Origin: Orientallactaga sibirica
Taxonomy: Eukaryota; Chordata; Mammalia; Rodentia; Dipodidae
Length of the DNA stretch: 64,000 bases
NCBI GenBank assembly: GCA_036365145.1
Contig: JAEOAD010000005.1
Location: forward strand, 2,356,001 to 2,420,000
Direction: 5' to 3'
The notes under the pieces: generated by a model
Seen by the model: the letters and a program-made list of their open reading frames with translations, nothing else
Told to the model about the DNA's origin: nothing
Databases searched by the model: none
Part shown: positions 37,937-51,084 of the stretch, in pieces
Layout: every line of letters starts with the position of its first letter
Numbering within the stretch: position 1 is the stretch's first letter
Made by a program: the position numbers and the translations under genes

Positions 37937-39544
37937 GTTAAAAAAATAGAAGAAAGAATACAAAACTCTGAGTGATTGAGAGGGCTGTCCTTGGAAAGTC
38001 CCTTGTTGTTCTGCACACAGCGTGGAGGCAGCATGCCCTGCGCAGGCCAGCAGAGGGTAGGGGTAAACCAGTGGTGGGCAGGATGCCCCTGAGAAGACTG
38101 GGCTTGAGCTCAGGAAAGCTGCTCAGTGGTTCAGAGTGAGGAGAAGCAGAAAGAGGAGGACGAATGAAGTAGAGGAGGAAAGAGGAGGAGGAGGAGCAGA
38201 GTGGGGAGCAGGCGATGGCACAGAAGTAAATGTTCCTGGCGTGGTGTCCCCCAAGGAAGGCCGCAAGGTCACAGTGTCCCAGCTAGCACCCAACCCAGCT
38301 GCTTCGCAGGCACTGTTTGACCCTCTTCACATGTTTAGCTCAGACGCAGGTAACCCGCGTCCTGACTCCTGTGACGCAGGTCCACTGTTATTTCTACATA
38401 CAGATCAGAGGGAGGAGGTGAGGCCACACCTCCAGAAAAAGCTCAACCAGGTCACGAACCCATGAGTGTGCGTGCTCGACCTCTGTTCTCGTCTGTCTCT
38501 CAGAAGGGTGGCTTACACTAGGAGCACGCTCACTCGGAGTTGAGAAAATCCCTTGCGAATAAATTAACTGAAGAATATTGGTTTTCATTTGATTACTTTT
38601 GGTTTCCAATAATCCATTTGAGTTTCTGCTAAGCTCCCAAATTAGAGACTTACTGAATAATATGAATGGAGACTCACTGGACATGTCAGTGTAAAGCCTT
38701 GAGGACAGCTTGGCCAGATCCACAACCCTGGATTCCCTTTAAGTGACTCGGTGGGGTGATGATAACCTCTCCTGTTGAACGAAGATAGAGGAGTGGAGAG
38801 TTGACAGCCTGGGCATCCCTTCTTGGGTTAGTGCAGTGGCGGCTATAGTCAGAAACCTACAGTAACATCCCTGAATGAGGGCCACAGAGAAGGCAGGCAT
38901 GACAATATATCTTTTAGACTGTAAAGGGCTTCTGTGACCCCAGAGTCATACAGGGTAGCCCCTGAAGGCCCTATGGATGGAGTAGGAGGCTTAAAGGGCT
39001 GAGGAGCAGAGACGCAGGGGTCACCTGGCCAGAAGGCCAGTGACACATGACAAAGTTGGCTTTGGAGGGGATGTGGCTGAATTCAAGAAGTCCAGTGAGT
39101 GGGCAGGCAGGTAAGAGCATGGTGGACCAGAGATGGCCCAGTGCATACTGGACAGGCGGCAGCATAGGATAACCATGTCTCCAAACTGAGAAATGGAATT
39201 GATTCATGGTGCACCTGCCACACCCTCACAGTGATACATCTGTAGAAACCTCCTGGTCGTTACTTGCAGAGGGCAGCAGAAGAGGCAATAACAGCAATGC
39301 AGGTGCGTGAAGCCCGGTGGGGGGGGGATGGAAAATAGCTGAGTTTGACTGAGTTTATGTGGGCGTTTCTAGATTTGTTCTTCTCTCTTTTCATTTTTAA
39401 AAAAAAATATCAGGCAAAATTAGGTCTCAGAGATGAACCTAACATGAGCCATATAAAACGAAGTCATTTTCACATGAGTTTGTCCCCAATAAATTTCCTC
39501 AGTGCGACCACAGTCCTGAGGGACTGCTGATAAAGAATGTCAGG

Positions 39545-40170
39545 CATTGTTTAACCCTTTAATTCCAGGATGCCTCATTCTAATGTGGATTCCCAAGGGC
39601 TCAAGTTAAGAAAAAAAATCAGCCTGACTATAAACACAAATGATGGCTGCAATTTTTCCAAATATTTCTCCCCTGCTTAAGCTGAGGCAATTCCATTAAG
39701 CTGATTTACGTTCCTAGGAGCAGAGGAACACTGTAATTGAACAAGCTTTCTCCCTTGACATCCTAATAATCTGCTAAGTAGCTGAAGATAACGGTCTCTT
39801 TTAAATAGAGAACAGTCTGCTCTAAAACTGAAACCGTGATGGTGCTGAAATTCGAAACTCGTTGATGAACTTTCTACTCTTCAAGGTACTCTTACTTTAG
39901 AGGTATGGCCAGCAGTTAAATGCCTTTCTGGGAAATAATCATTTTTCTCACTGATATTAAATTTGCAATTTTTCCACTTTTCCTCTTAGCATGACAGAGC
40001 AATGTCCCATTCTAAAACCTAACTTTTCCAAACATAATTCAATCTTCCAGAAGCACTTTAGCATCTCCTCGTGCCACAGGGCCATAGTATGCTTAAAGTC
40101 TTATCCCATAAAATGAGAAATAAATTTATGAATTTATTTAAAACACCATGTTATTTATCATGGTGGATCA
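39545..40170. other. Repeat-free AT-rich segment, candidate conserved non-coding element
   Basis: A SINE-free stretch with many homeodomain-like TAAT cores (cctaataatctgctaagtag, aattccattaagctgattta), no simple repeats and no reading frame. It lies deep in the 13.4 kb intron. The look is that of a conserved intronic regulatory element, but conservation cannot be read from one sequence. Confidence 0.3.
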
Positions 40171-42519
40171 TTAGCATGACAACAGGTCAGAAAGTGGCCC
40201 TCCCTGAAAATTATTTAGTCAGTCTTATTTTTTGAGGAGTTTATTACGAAAAGACTATGCAAACTATTCAGAAACAACATGGTTTCTGTTGTATGGTTCA
40301 CACTATTTTCCTTTGATGATCACTACTATGAGTATCTGAGTTCCCAAGTCTTTCCATTTGGAGCACAAGTGTGGTTCGTGCTATAGCAGGACTTACGGAG
40401 TGGATGGCAGTGTAAGTATAAGTCCCTTCCTACGTGGGTTGAGCTGCGAGGGATATAGAGTATTATGAATTTTGAAAATTCAGAACTGTGTTGTAGGATT
40501 ATACACTTCTGTTTTCAAGATCCCAATGTTTATTTTGAAAAGTGGGATGTTGGGCTGGGAGGTAGCTTAGTGTTTGTTTGCCTAGCATATGGAAAGTGTG
40601 ATGTCTTGACAGGGGGACTTTTGAAGAAGTCCCTTGTTAGAAAAGCAATTATTTGTAAATACAAATGTTGATTAAGGCAATTGTGCCTATTGTATGTTTA
40701 ATGGGTGCTTATTTTCTTGTGTTTTTTAAGAATATGTAAGTCAAGTTACAGCAAAGATTGAATTTTATCACACGTGTTCATGTAATGCTGAATACACTGA
40801 GGTCCCAGCAGTAGAGGTTCCTGGAGGGAAAAGCATGTTGATGCTCATGTAAGAACAAGTGAAGAAGCAAAACTCAAAACAAACATGACCCCAAGGCAGT
40901 CTTCATTAAACACCTCAGGTCGAGTTTACCTGCTTCTAGCCCTCTGCAATCTGAAGGATCAGTAATCTTCAATTACAAAAACATGATTTTAAAAAAATGA
41001 AACTTTTTGATCAGCAGGAAATTTTTTTCTTAATTGTGAATAATATGCAATCCTAGAGCTGCCGTCCCTGTGTGCAGCTGGCATCTGGAAAGATAAGGAA
41101 TTCATAGCAACCCTTTGTGGTACCAGCCCTTGCACAGCATGAGATAAAGTCTACTCTGGACCTAATTTCGAGCTGCCTCCATGTCTCTCTTGATGGCATT
41201 GCATGAGAGCAGGGGAGGCTGATAGCACAGAGGTCTGGAATGGCACTGAATTGTTAAAAACTAGTATAGTATTTTCTTCTACATCATAAGTTGAAAAATT
41301 AATAAATCTTTGTTCCATTAAAAAGGAGAACTTTATTCTTCTTGAATCTGGATTTAAATTATCTTAGTACAAATTCTTGTTCAATTTTTGTGGGGCCAGG
41401 AACGAAGCCCCGACTGTAAGCAGGGGAGAGAGGTGTGGTCTGGATTTTCACAGGAGAATCTCTTGCTTGTGGACTTTTCTTTTCTTCCTGCTGGTGGATG
41501 GTGAGGACAGTGATCCGATGCATCACATGTTAAAGACAGCAGGAAATAACTTCTGCCTTCTAACTTGCTTGAGCCTTAAGTAAGCTGATCACCGCTAGTG
41601 TATCAGGGGAATTCTTAACCACTGAATTCTGTCTGGGAGTTTTAACCAGTGATGCTTGGAATGTGAATGCAACTTTTTAAAACTACCTCCTTGTACAGCT
41701 GACCTCATGGACACTTACACAAACTCCCGTGACAGCACTGACAATGGCATCCTGAACTTTTTACTTATGGCCTTGTTATACTATAAAAAGAAAGACCGAG
41801 TCACCTTCGCTCTTTTCTCTCAGTTGTCTTCCAGTTTCTGGCCCACAGTGGGAGATTAAAAGATGTTACGTTGATGAAAGAAAATGTCAGGTTCATTTGC
41901 AACATCAAGTGCTCGCTACTTAAGAACAGCATTCTGCACTGAGAGGGTCTATGCAAAACACCGAAGCCCTAAGGTCACTTAATGGGCCAGAGTTTTAACC
42001 ACTTTCACAGAATTACTGCTAGGACTTTAAGTGGCTAGCTTTGGCGTCTTTTCTAAACTGAATTAATCCCTTAATCCTTTTCCCCTGCCTGGGTTCAGAA
42101 CCATTTGACCCAGGGCTTATGTGTACTTGTTTATTTTCAATAAGGGGAAGAGCAGACCATCAAGGCAGCCTGTCCCAAGTCCCCACTGCTCGGACCACAA
42201 CAAAGAAATTCACCTGAAAGTTCTATGTTAGAATTCCTCTCCTGCATGGATACTGAGGTGATTGACAACGTCCGTTCCCAGCATGGTTCTGAGCTTTGTC
42301 CAGAAAAGTAGGTCTCCATATGACTTATTTTTATCCTCTTAGATTTTTGATTAGCCCTCCCTCCACCCTTCCTTTACTCAATCTCTTCCCCTGACCTCAC
42401 TTAGGCCTTTTCGCCCCCATTAATCTGTTCTTCTACTTACATATGTACAATACCATCTAAGTCTCCCCCCCACATTCCCTTTATGTTCCCTTTCTAGCTT
42501 ATTGGCTTCTGCTACTGAC

Positions 42520-42620
42520 CTTTTTAAAAAATTATTGGGAGAGATAGACAGAGGCATCAGGGCCTTCAGCCTTTGCAAACAAACTCCAGATGCATCTGGC
42601 TTTCATGGGTACTGGAAAAT
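42520..42620 (-). mobile_element. tRNA-derived SINE fragment, minus strand
   Basis: Only the middle of the element is recognisable: gggagagatagacagaggca, then the caaactccagatgcatctgg body. The head is lost or too diverged. Confidence 0.7.
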
Positions 42621-44483
42621 TTCGCACAGACTCTCCTCTGTGCTTGATACAGATTGTGTGTGGCATTTACAATACTCACATGGCCCTTGTATCAGCAATG
42701 CTTCCTGGGTCTTGTAAGGAACAAGCTGCTAAGTCATGTATGACTAGGGCATGATCTGGCCATGGGCTTGCTTCCCACCACCTCATGTTCCTTAGACTGG
42801 GCCTCTTGTCTTGTTTTGGGTTGGCCCTCATCTTCTTTAAGCATCCTGTCTATCAGCTGATCACATGCACACCGTTCTCAGAGAGTCTCCGTGTTGTTCT
42901 GGCCCAGTTTCTAATCCATTAGCCATGATGCTTCATGCTCCATTTCATCATAATTGTACAAAACCCTGTTTCGTTGCATTTAAAACTTATGCTTTGGCTC
43001 ACACCATAAACTAGGACAGAGGTAACTGACTGTCTCCAATGTCAAAGTGTGATCTTTACTTTGACTCACTGCACTGTACTAACCTCACCTGGTTCTCTTT
43101 CACACGCTACAGTAACTGTGAGACTTGCTGTCCACTCGTCCTGTGGTTGAGTCTCAAATTTCCCCTGTTATTTTACAGTTTTTTATTCATTTGGGCCATA
43201 TGGGCAGAGATTTTGTTTCCTTCTTCACTAAATGTAGTTGTCACGTTAAGTCTTTAAATACTAATGAATGATTATCTAGGTATCTTTTTACTGTATTTTA
43301 TCTTTAAAACAAAAGAGCAAATAACACTCCTTGAGAATGTTCACATTCTCTAGACAGAGGTTGTATACACAGATATTTAAACATTTGGTTTCATAGCCAG
43401 TACAGGTATCTTTCTATAGTTCAAAATTTGGTTTTTTTCTGTGAATTAATTCACAATAGAATAATGTATTTACAATTTTATGCAACAGAAATAATCCACA
43501 AATTGAACTCGAAGGAGCATTCATTCACATTTTAGAAATGTTCAAATTACTGTATTCATTTTTTCAACAAACAAGATCATTGTACTGTGAATGAGAGAAG
43601 CGTATTGAAGTCCACGATGGCTGTGAAGAGCACTTATCACTCGGCTTCTGTGGTAATACTTCTGTGTTCTGATGCTCACAACTCAGCAATGAATGCTTTA
43701 AAGTTTAAGAAGTGCTTGGGACTGTTAGGAAGATCTACTTTGGTAGTCAATTTGTCATAGCCACTGGCTCGTCTCATAAAGGCAAGTTATTGTTTCAGAC
43801 ACGAGGTCCATAAAGAGCTATCTCCATACAGAACTCTCACGGTTTACCTCCACAATTCTGTTTTTGTTGGGTCATAAAACGTTAAGCACTACTAAGAAAT
43901 ACCACTAAATTTTGACAGTTGCTATAAAATACCATTCTTAAAACTCTAAATTTCAGAGGATAATATTGTCTGTGTGAAAGTCAGTGCAACTGTATACCCC
44001 AAGTCTGTAGCTTATTCATGATTTTGTTTTTGAAATTGTCCTTTTAAAGTGAGACTTTCTCTGCTTGGTTTCTGTACAAATAATTTTTGTTGTCCTTTAA
44101 ATTATAACAGTTTATTGGTGTTTGTTTTCGTAGTAATCTTCTCTAAGAATTACCTCTGTCCCCTACACCAAATTATTAAAGTACACAATAGACGGGGGAT
44201 AATGTGGCTGGCCTCTGTTCATGCTCGTGCATTTTGGTAAGACAGTTCTTAGGCAAGTATGTATATTTGACACTACACAGAAGTAGTTCTTACCAGCCCA
44301 TTGCTCTGTCAGAGGTCTGGCTACTGTCTATGTCTAGAGTGATGAGGGAAGCAGCATTCGCAAAAAGGCTGACATACCACATGGAGTCAAGCTGGGATGG
44401 CAAGTGCTTTACCAACGGATCCGTCTTTCCTCCCCCAATCTTCACTCTTGGCTACCAGGGAATCTACTTTTATTTGTTTATTT

Positions 44484-44526
44484 TTATTTATATTTAAAAA
44501 TATTTTATTTATTTATTTGAGCGAGC

Positions 44527-44561
<35 letters not shown>

Positions 44562-44740
44562 GGAGAAAGAGAAAGAGGCAGATACAGAGAATGGGCACAT
44601 CAGGGCCTCCAGCCACTGCAAACAAATTCCAGATGCGTGCACCACCTTGTGTATCTGGCTTACATGGGCACTGTGGAACTGAACCTGGGTCCTTAGGCTT
44701 CACAGGTGAGTGTCTTAACTACTAAGCCATCTCTCCAGCT
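44484..44740 (-). mobile_element. tRNA-derived rodent SINE, minus strand
   Basis: ATTT-rich tail, GA/CAGAGA run at 44520-44590, body (gcaccaccttgtgtatctgg) and head ending ccatctctccagct. Confidence 0.9.
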
Positions 44741-45409
44741 ATAAATTTATTCTTTTATGGTGTATTTTTGTGCTTACCCATAAGAGGTATTACTTGAATT
44801 TTCTAATTTGTGTCCTAACATTCAACATGGACTTGGAAATTCAATGGCCATAGTTCTTAAACATTGTCTAGCTTTCTGTCACATTGAGTTAAGTCTTCTA
44901 TGCCCCTCTTCCACATTAGTAGTCTCTACTTTATTGATAATAGATAATTTAGCAAGTAAATGTTGAATAGGCACATGGGAGTAGAAATCACAGTGGAAAG
45001 AATTGTTCTGAACAAACACACATGTTTATGTGCTCACAACAGCATGATGTTATTTATTGCCAGAAAATACTGAGAATGGTAAGAATTCTCATTGGCACAA
45101 TATAATCCAAAACAGGAAAGAATTGGAAAACATGAAAATAGTAAAAAAATATATACTATATATAATTTTCTAAATTCAAACTCCTAATTTTTCAGATATG
45201 TTTCATCAGCTTTTCCATTGACCAGGTGACCCCAGCATGCAGAGCATGGCACTTTCCATGCAGTGTTCAACACTGTAGCATGCAGAGTTGTGACGCTCCG
45301 CTAAAATCTACAGCTTGCTGTGCACTGCCAAACCCAGATGCTAAAAAGAAAATGGTTCTACCAAGAATCCTTTCTATCAACTTCATATTGTTTAAAAAAA
45401 TATGCTTCA

Positions 45410-45632
45410 GGCTGGAGAAATGGCTTAGCAATTAAGAGACTTGTCTGCAAAGCCAAAGGACCCATGTTCGACTCCCCAGAACCCATGTAAGCCAGATGCA
45501 CAAGGTGGCACATACATTTGGAGTTCATTTGCAGTGGCTAGAGGCTCTGGCATGCCCATTCTCTCTCTCTCTCTCTTCCCTCCCCTCCCCTCCTTCCCCG
45601 TCTCTTTCTCTCTCAAATAAATAAATAAATAA
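45410..45632 (+). mobile_element. tRNA-derived rodent SINE
   Basis: Head ggctggagaaatggcttagc, body gccagatgcacaaggtggca, CT run and (AAAT) tail. Confidence 0.92.
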
Positions 45633-47167
45633 CTTATTTAAATTAATAAATTTATCAATCAAGGAATCAACTAAAGGGTCATAAGAAATGACCATCTGAG
45701 GGAGGCCTGGTCTATCATATGTGCTCCTGACTTCTTAACGACACTGTAAGAATAAAAATGGACAGGTGTTTATACACAGAGCAAACTGTCATCCACAAGA
45801 TAGGTGTGTAGATAGACGCTGCTTGCGCTAAGCGATGGTGTCTGAGCATTGTACTGACAAGCACAGACCAGCCAATGGAGCACAAAGGAGAAGTGGGTCA
45901 TGGCTCTGCTCCTTAGAGCCTCACGGACCCAAGCTCTTCAGTAGCGCAGCAAGGCCTCGCAGCACGAGTGCATGGCTGGGCGGATGACTGACGCCACCGG
46001 TCATGGGTGGGGGGTTTAGATGCAGAGGAGGGCTTTGTATATTCAAAGTCTTTTTGCTTTGGCTGCTTTTAAGATTTTTCTCTTTAACTGATTTTGAGCA
46101 CTCTGACTCTAATGCCCTTTGTATAATTTTCTCGTGGCTAAGGAAAAGGCATGTAGTGCGCCCCAACTGCAGCGCCAGAAACAAAGAAGGAGAGGAGGTG
46201 ACAACAGGGTGGCACCGAAAGGAGAAGGAGCCGACGGGTGTCACTGCGCAGCAACGCCGAGGCAGGCAAGTGCACATCCCTTGCTCTCAGTTTCTGAAAC
46301 CATCTGTGACTATGTGTCAAAATTAACATAATTTGAAGAGAACAAATGTGAAAGAAAAGTGATTAATGAATAACACAAATTCAGGCTTCAGCACGAAATG
46401 AATGGAACGTGATGTCAAAACTCCAAACTTTTTCATCCTCTTTCTTAGTATTTCCCCCCCACACACTCATTCTTCTAAGTGGGCATGCTGTTTTTATTCA
46501 ACAAGACCAACTGGTGCTTCCTATTAATAACAACATTTAACTATTATTTTCTGATAATTCCTTTCTACCCAAAGTGAAGGTCAGGACACTTTCTTATGAA
46601 AATCAGTCAGGAGCAGTGTCAGTCTACAAAGACTTAGAGAATAAGGACCTCCTTCCTACTGTCCTTAAAAATCAAACCTTTGCTTTACATTTTTTTCTTT
46701 TCAAAAGATAACTAACAGTGCTAATGGCACGATCCCTTCATAATTTAAGATTTCAAGCCGTTCTTTCCTTTAGGGCTGAGGACTAGCACGACATTTTCAT
46801 AATTCCCGTGAGTTTTTGTGACAGGGATTTAGAGATTAGCTCCTCTGGTAGTCAATGGCAAGGCTTTGAACATCAATATGTCACAACCACTCCTGAAAGA
46901 GAAGCAGATCAGCTCTCCATGTAGAAAGGCAAGCGTTTCACAGTGCTTTCGGTTGCTATACTCAGAGCTATTCCTCTGTGCTAGGGTCTTCAAGGGCCCT
47001 GGAGTCTTCAAGAACTTTTTTTATGGCGATTTTACGTCTAACAATTTTGATATAATTGGTTCTCCTCAGATATCGTAATTTTTGATAGAAATGCATTTCT
47101 CATAACTATACTTGTATCATTTCTAAGGCTTGCTCACAGTCCAGATTTCTTTTGTATGTAATGAACT

Positions 47168-47175
47168 AGCCATAC
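47168..47175 (-). other. Ctnnd2: Splice donor of Ctnnd2 exon A
   Basis: On the minus strand the junction reads TGGAAG/GTATGG, a good match to the AAG/GTRAGT donor consensus. The exon leaves in phase 0 after the lysine codon of GSWK. Confidence 0.88.
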
Positions 47176-47349
47176 CTTCCAGCTCCCTGCAGCCAAGTTC
47201 TGCAGGGCACCTGCCGCCCCCTCCAGCGTGTCTGGGTTTGAGCACTCAGAGAGCAGTGTGAGGTAGGGTTTGACTATGGACGGGTGCCACAGCATCTGGA
47301 TCCCTTTTGGTGGTTCTGCACAGTCTGGAAGAGGTCCTACTCCATCCCA
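47176..47349 (-). CDS. Ctnnd2: Ctnnd2 (delta-catenin) internal exon A, armadillo-repeat region
   Basis: Internal exon of delta-catenin, a p120-catenin-family armadillo protein of neurons. It binds the juxtamembrane region of classical cadherins and acts at synapses and dendrites (family knowledge). The 174 bp exon encodes exactly 58 residues, read from 47349 downwards. It begins [10 protein letters not shown], includes the armadillo helices around [12 protein letters not shown] and [14 protein letters not shown], and ends GSWK. The N-terminal part belongs to the end of the loop inside the armadillo domain; the rest is roughly armadillo repeat 6. Residues such as the SIVKPY and [11 protein letters not shown] stretches fit CTNND2 better than the paralogues PKP4, ARVCF or CTNND1 as I know them. 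Reading stays open in phase 0 from the acceptor (AG at 47351-47350) to the donor (GT at 47175-47174). It joins exon B to give GSWK-WSVYIR. No frameshift or stop is present. Confidence 0.96.
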
Positions 47350-47380
47350 CTGGTGGAAGAAAATGAGAGAGTAAACATCT
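47350..47380 (-). other. Ctnnd2: Splice acceptor and branch region of Ctnnd2 exon A
   Basis: On the minus strand the intron ends in a pyrimidine tract, CATTTTCTTCCACCAG, directly before TGGGAT of exon A. A possible branch site (TTTACTC) lies about 23 bases upstream of the junction. The exon start is fixed by this AG and by the reading frame of the delta-catenin protein. Confidence 0.85.
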
Positions 47381-47715
47381 TTAACATCATTACGCTTCCT
47401 GTGTTGACTTGCACGCACATTACAGATGAAAACAAAAGCAGGCGCCACAGCCTCCAGGGAATGCCAGGGGAGCAGAGGGGCAGCAGTCCAAGGACCACCA
47501 AACCAGGAGAGTCACTCTTGTGACGGAAAGTTCATGAACACGAGCGGAGGGGTGTAGAACAGGAGTGTGTACACGAGTGATTATGACTGACAGTACAAGA
47601 AGGTATACTCTCTCATAGCAATGCTACCACAATCGCTACAGCCAAAATGCAGCAGAGGGGAATACTTTTGGTTGGGTGGAAGAAGGGTTAGATCAAGGTG
47701 GTACAGCTAATAGCC

Positions 47716-47845
47716 AACATGCATCTGCCATCATACAGACTCCCTAACAGTCCAAGGCCTTCGCTTCTTTGCATGCCTACAACATGCATCTGCCATCATA
47801 CAGACTCCCTAACAATCCAAGGCCTTCACTTCTTTGCATGCCTAC
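47716..47845. repeat. Tandem duplication of 65 bp
   Basis: Two copies starting aacatgcatctgccatcata at 47716 and 47781, differing at two positions (cag/caa and tcg/tca). It lies 370 bp upstream of exon A in gene direction. Confidence 0.95.
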
Positions 47846-48589
47846 AACTTATGCATAACTCTGATAAATTTCCACATAATTTCTAAAATCCACATTTGCG
47901 TAATGTGGGGCACCATCATTGCTTTCAAGAAGTGACAGAATGTATGAAAGAGAAATTGTTACAGATCCTTAGATGCATTGACATGTGCTTCTGGAAAATC
48001 TAGATCTAATAGCATCTTGATAGTTAAATCTGCTTTGAATTACATATTATGAATAGCAGGAATATATGTAATTAAAAAATTAACTACACATCACTTAAAA
48101 TAATGCCTTATATTTACAGAGAAATGCCAGTTCTCCATTACAATGGACAGTTATGAAGACTATGGCTTCTCGGACAAATGGTAACAATAAAAGTTAAATG
48201 AAAAAGAAAGTACAAAGCAGTATTGGCGTCGTGTTTTGTTCCAAGTAAGTGCATCAAAGAACCTGTGATAATCATAAAATGCAGTAATAAAATGTTTGTC
48301 TCCCACTTTTTCTATATTTCCATATAAGAATATATGTCTATATTCTTATTCTCAAAAGTATTAAAATTAGAATGATTGTGATCTTTGATTACACAAAGCT
48401 ATCTTTCATAAAAATAAAGGCAATGAATATAGTGAAGATAGAAATGGAATCTACTATACATTTAGAAAAAATATGCCCAAATTATACATAAAGTTATATA
48501 TAAAGCAATTCATTTATAATTTTAGGGTGGAGATAATAAGTCATTTAGAGTATTACAATTACTAATAATTAAAATAAATAGAATGTAAT

Positions 48590-48645
48590 TGACATATATT
48601 GTAATGTAATTGTCATATATTGTAATGTAATTGTCATATATTGTT
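48590..48645. repeat. 22 bp tandem repeat, about 2.5 copies
   Basis: The unit 'catatattgtaatgtaattg' plus two bases recurs at 22 bp spacing, then passes into a TTTA-rich run (to about 48700). Confidence 0.9.
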
Positions 48646-48725
48646 TTATTTATTTATGTGTTTATATTTATTTATATTGTATTTATTTATTTATTTATTC
48701 ATGTATTTATTCTTGTAGATGTTTT

Positions 48726-48874
48726 GGTTTTGGTTTTTCAAGATAAGGTTTCAATTCAGCCCAGGCTGACCTGGAATTCACTATGTACTGTCAAGGTTGC
48801 CTTGAACTCATGGCAATCTTCCTACCTGTGCCTCCCAAGTGCTGGAATTAAAGCTGTGTGCCACTGCACCTGGC
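48726..48874 (-). mobile_element. B1 SINE, minus strand
   Basis: Reverse B1 from ggttttggtttttcaagata to gccactgcacctggc. Target-site duplications tcttgtagatgtttt (48711-48725) and tcttgtagatatttt (48875-48889) differ at one base. Confidence 0.92.
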
Positions 48875-49056
48875 TCTTGTAGATATTTTATGTACATGCA
48901 TATATGCTCAAGTGTGTCTGTGTGAATAAGTATGAAAACTATCTTTAGAATTTATGTAAGTTCCTTAGTTTTAAAATTTTCACCAGAAGAAAGTATAGGC
49001 TTGCCTTGTAACCTTGAAACATAAATGTGGAAGTGCTAATAAAGACACTATAAAGT

Positions 49057-49222
49057 TTGGGGCATGCGGGTGCATGCCTTTAATTCCATACTCAGGAGGT
49101 AGGGGGATTGCTGTGAATTTGAGGACTACAGAATGCTGGGACTACAGAGTGTGTTCCAGGTCAGCCAGTGCTAGAATGAGACCCTACCTCAAAAACAAAC
49201 AGAACAAAAAAGAAACACAAAA
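49057..49222 (+). mobile_element. B1 SINE sharing outer duplications with the next SINE
   Basis: B1 from ttggggcatgcgggtgcatg to ctacctcaaaaacaaacag. Its left duplication, aaagacactataaagt at 49041-49056, has its partner only after the following SINE (49425-49440). Confidence 0.88.
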
Positions 49223-49424
49223 TAGGGACTGGAAAGATGGCTGAACAATTAAAGGCACTTGCTTGCAAAGCCTGATGACCTAGGTTTGATTCCCCAGTAC
49301 CCACATAAAGCCAGATGTACAAAGTGGCACATGTGTCTGGAGTTCAGTTGCAGTGGCAGTCAGTCCTGGAATGCCCTTACACTCTGGCTGCCTTTCTCTC
49401 TCTCAAATAAATAAAATATTCTTT
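49223..49424 (+). mobile_element. tRNA-derived SINE inserted in a B1 tail
   Basis: Head gggactggaaagatggctga at 49225, body gccagatgtacaaagtggca, tail aaataaataaaat. The right outer duplication aaagataccataaagt follows at 49425-49440. Confidence 0.88.
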
Positions 49425-49461
49425 AAAGATACCATAAAGTGATTTAACTGTCATATATAGC

Positions 49462-49662
49462 TGCACTGGAAAGATGGCTCAGTGTTTAAAGGCTCTTGCT
49501 TGCAACCTTGATGGCCAAGGTTTGATTCCCAAGGGCCCACATAAAGCAAGTTGCACAAAGTGACACGTGCATCTGGAGTTTGTTGGCAGTGGCAAGAGGC
49601 CCTGGTGTGTCTATTCCCTCTCTTTAATTCTGTCTCCTGTGCTTGAAAATAAATTTTAAAAA
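49462..49662 (+). mobile_element. tRNA-derived rodent SINE
   Basis: Head gcactggaaagatggctcag, a body with gttgcacaaagtgacacgtg and a short tail. It is the third SINE in a row in the same orientation. Confidence 0.85.
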
Positions 49663-49886
49663 AGGGTAAATGTCATGTCTTCTTTCTCCCAGCTGGAGAT
49701 GAATGACATTCTGTGGATGGATGTTGCCTCGTCTATTGAAGGTCATTTCCAATGAGCTCAACGCACAGTTTCAACCTTGTCCCAGGAAAACTCAATGTCT
49801 GGGAAGTCTCATTGTTATTTTCTCCAAAACTCATCTCAAGCATCCCATGTGAAGAGCCGACACGTGTAACGAGCACATCTCTGCAG

Positions 49887-49955
49887 GAGGGGAGGAGGGA
49901 GAGAGGGAAGAAGGGAAGAAGGGAAGAAAGAAAAAAAGAAAGCAGGAAAGGAAGA
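49887..49955. repeat. Polypurine GA-rich tract
   Basis: About 65 bases of almost pure A/G (gaggagggagagagggaaga and onward). The complementary strand is the Ctnnd2 sense strand, which is therefore pyrimidine-rich here. Confidence 0.85.
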
Positions 49956-51084
49956 ATGAACCTTGTCACTACATCTGAGGCTGGCTTTGCACGGAACAGA
50001 AACACGACATGGAGAAAGACAGCTCCTGTGAGCAGCACTGTCGGCTGTGACAACCCGGCAGTGGACACGCTGGCTTCTCACCAGGAAACAGTTTGGCATG
50101 GTGAGTCTGTCTGCTAGTGGAATACAAAATTTAAAAAAAAAATCTTTCTTTTTTGTTTCATGTTTTATTTTGTCATCTTTATGCATTTTAACCTATGACT
50201 CTCCTGTACAGATCTAATAAAATCCAGAAACATGTGCATATAAAATTGTGATTGAGCTTGGGCGAGTGCTTCTTCTCCTGTAAGAGCCAACAGGTATACA
50301 GAAGGAACACGTGCGCGTCCATCACAGGCTGTGACAGCGATGTGGAGAGCAGGGAAAAGCTGCTTCCTCCTGCATGTTCCCTCTCACTCTCTTTTCTCTA
50401 CCTTCTGCTCAATGCAGCACGGTAAATGGTTAGATCAGTAGACAGCTATTTTCTGCTCTGACATGTCATTTATGTAACTCCCAAGTGCCTTCCATTACAC
50501 TCATTTCTTAACAGTGGCAAAGAGAACCTGAAGAAATAAAAGAATAACTGTTGATGTGAACATAGGGGATCTTTGATGGTAAGGAGAGGTGGAGTTCAAA
50601 GGGGATTCTTTGCTACTCAGACATAATGACACTCTCACGTGTTCATACGGAAGAAAAAGAAGGATTTCAAAGCCAGTCAATGTACCTGACCTTTACCTGG
50701 ATACTTTATTCAGACTCTCATTGGGTTAATAAAAAGAAAAATGTCAATTGTTTATTGTAAAACAAGCCATTTATCAATGCAAATGACTGCAAGGATTCTG
50801 TACTCGACATCATTTTGTCCAGCTTTCCGACATCAATAAGGTAATTCAGTGGTGGCGTTAGGGTTAGGGCTAGACTAAAGCAGGTGAGACCATTGTGCAC
50901 ATCACACTATTCATGTGCCTCTTTTCATGGGTAAAGAGTTAGAAGAAATCAAGGGAAATGCAACTCTTTTACCAAAATGGAAATATATCATCCATAAATG
51001 TAAGCAAGATGCTTTTAACACCACTATAAACCCAATACGTCAAGTGAAAGGAAGCAGTGGCTAAAACATTTTTGGTTGGCTGTT

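Noticed and set aside
46140..46270. Possible CpG island or promoter
   Set aside because: Only a handful of CpGs over 130 bases, with no further promoter features.
50864..50880. Telomere-like gttagggttagggc
   Set aside because: Only two units. Too short for an interstitial telomeric repeat.
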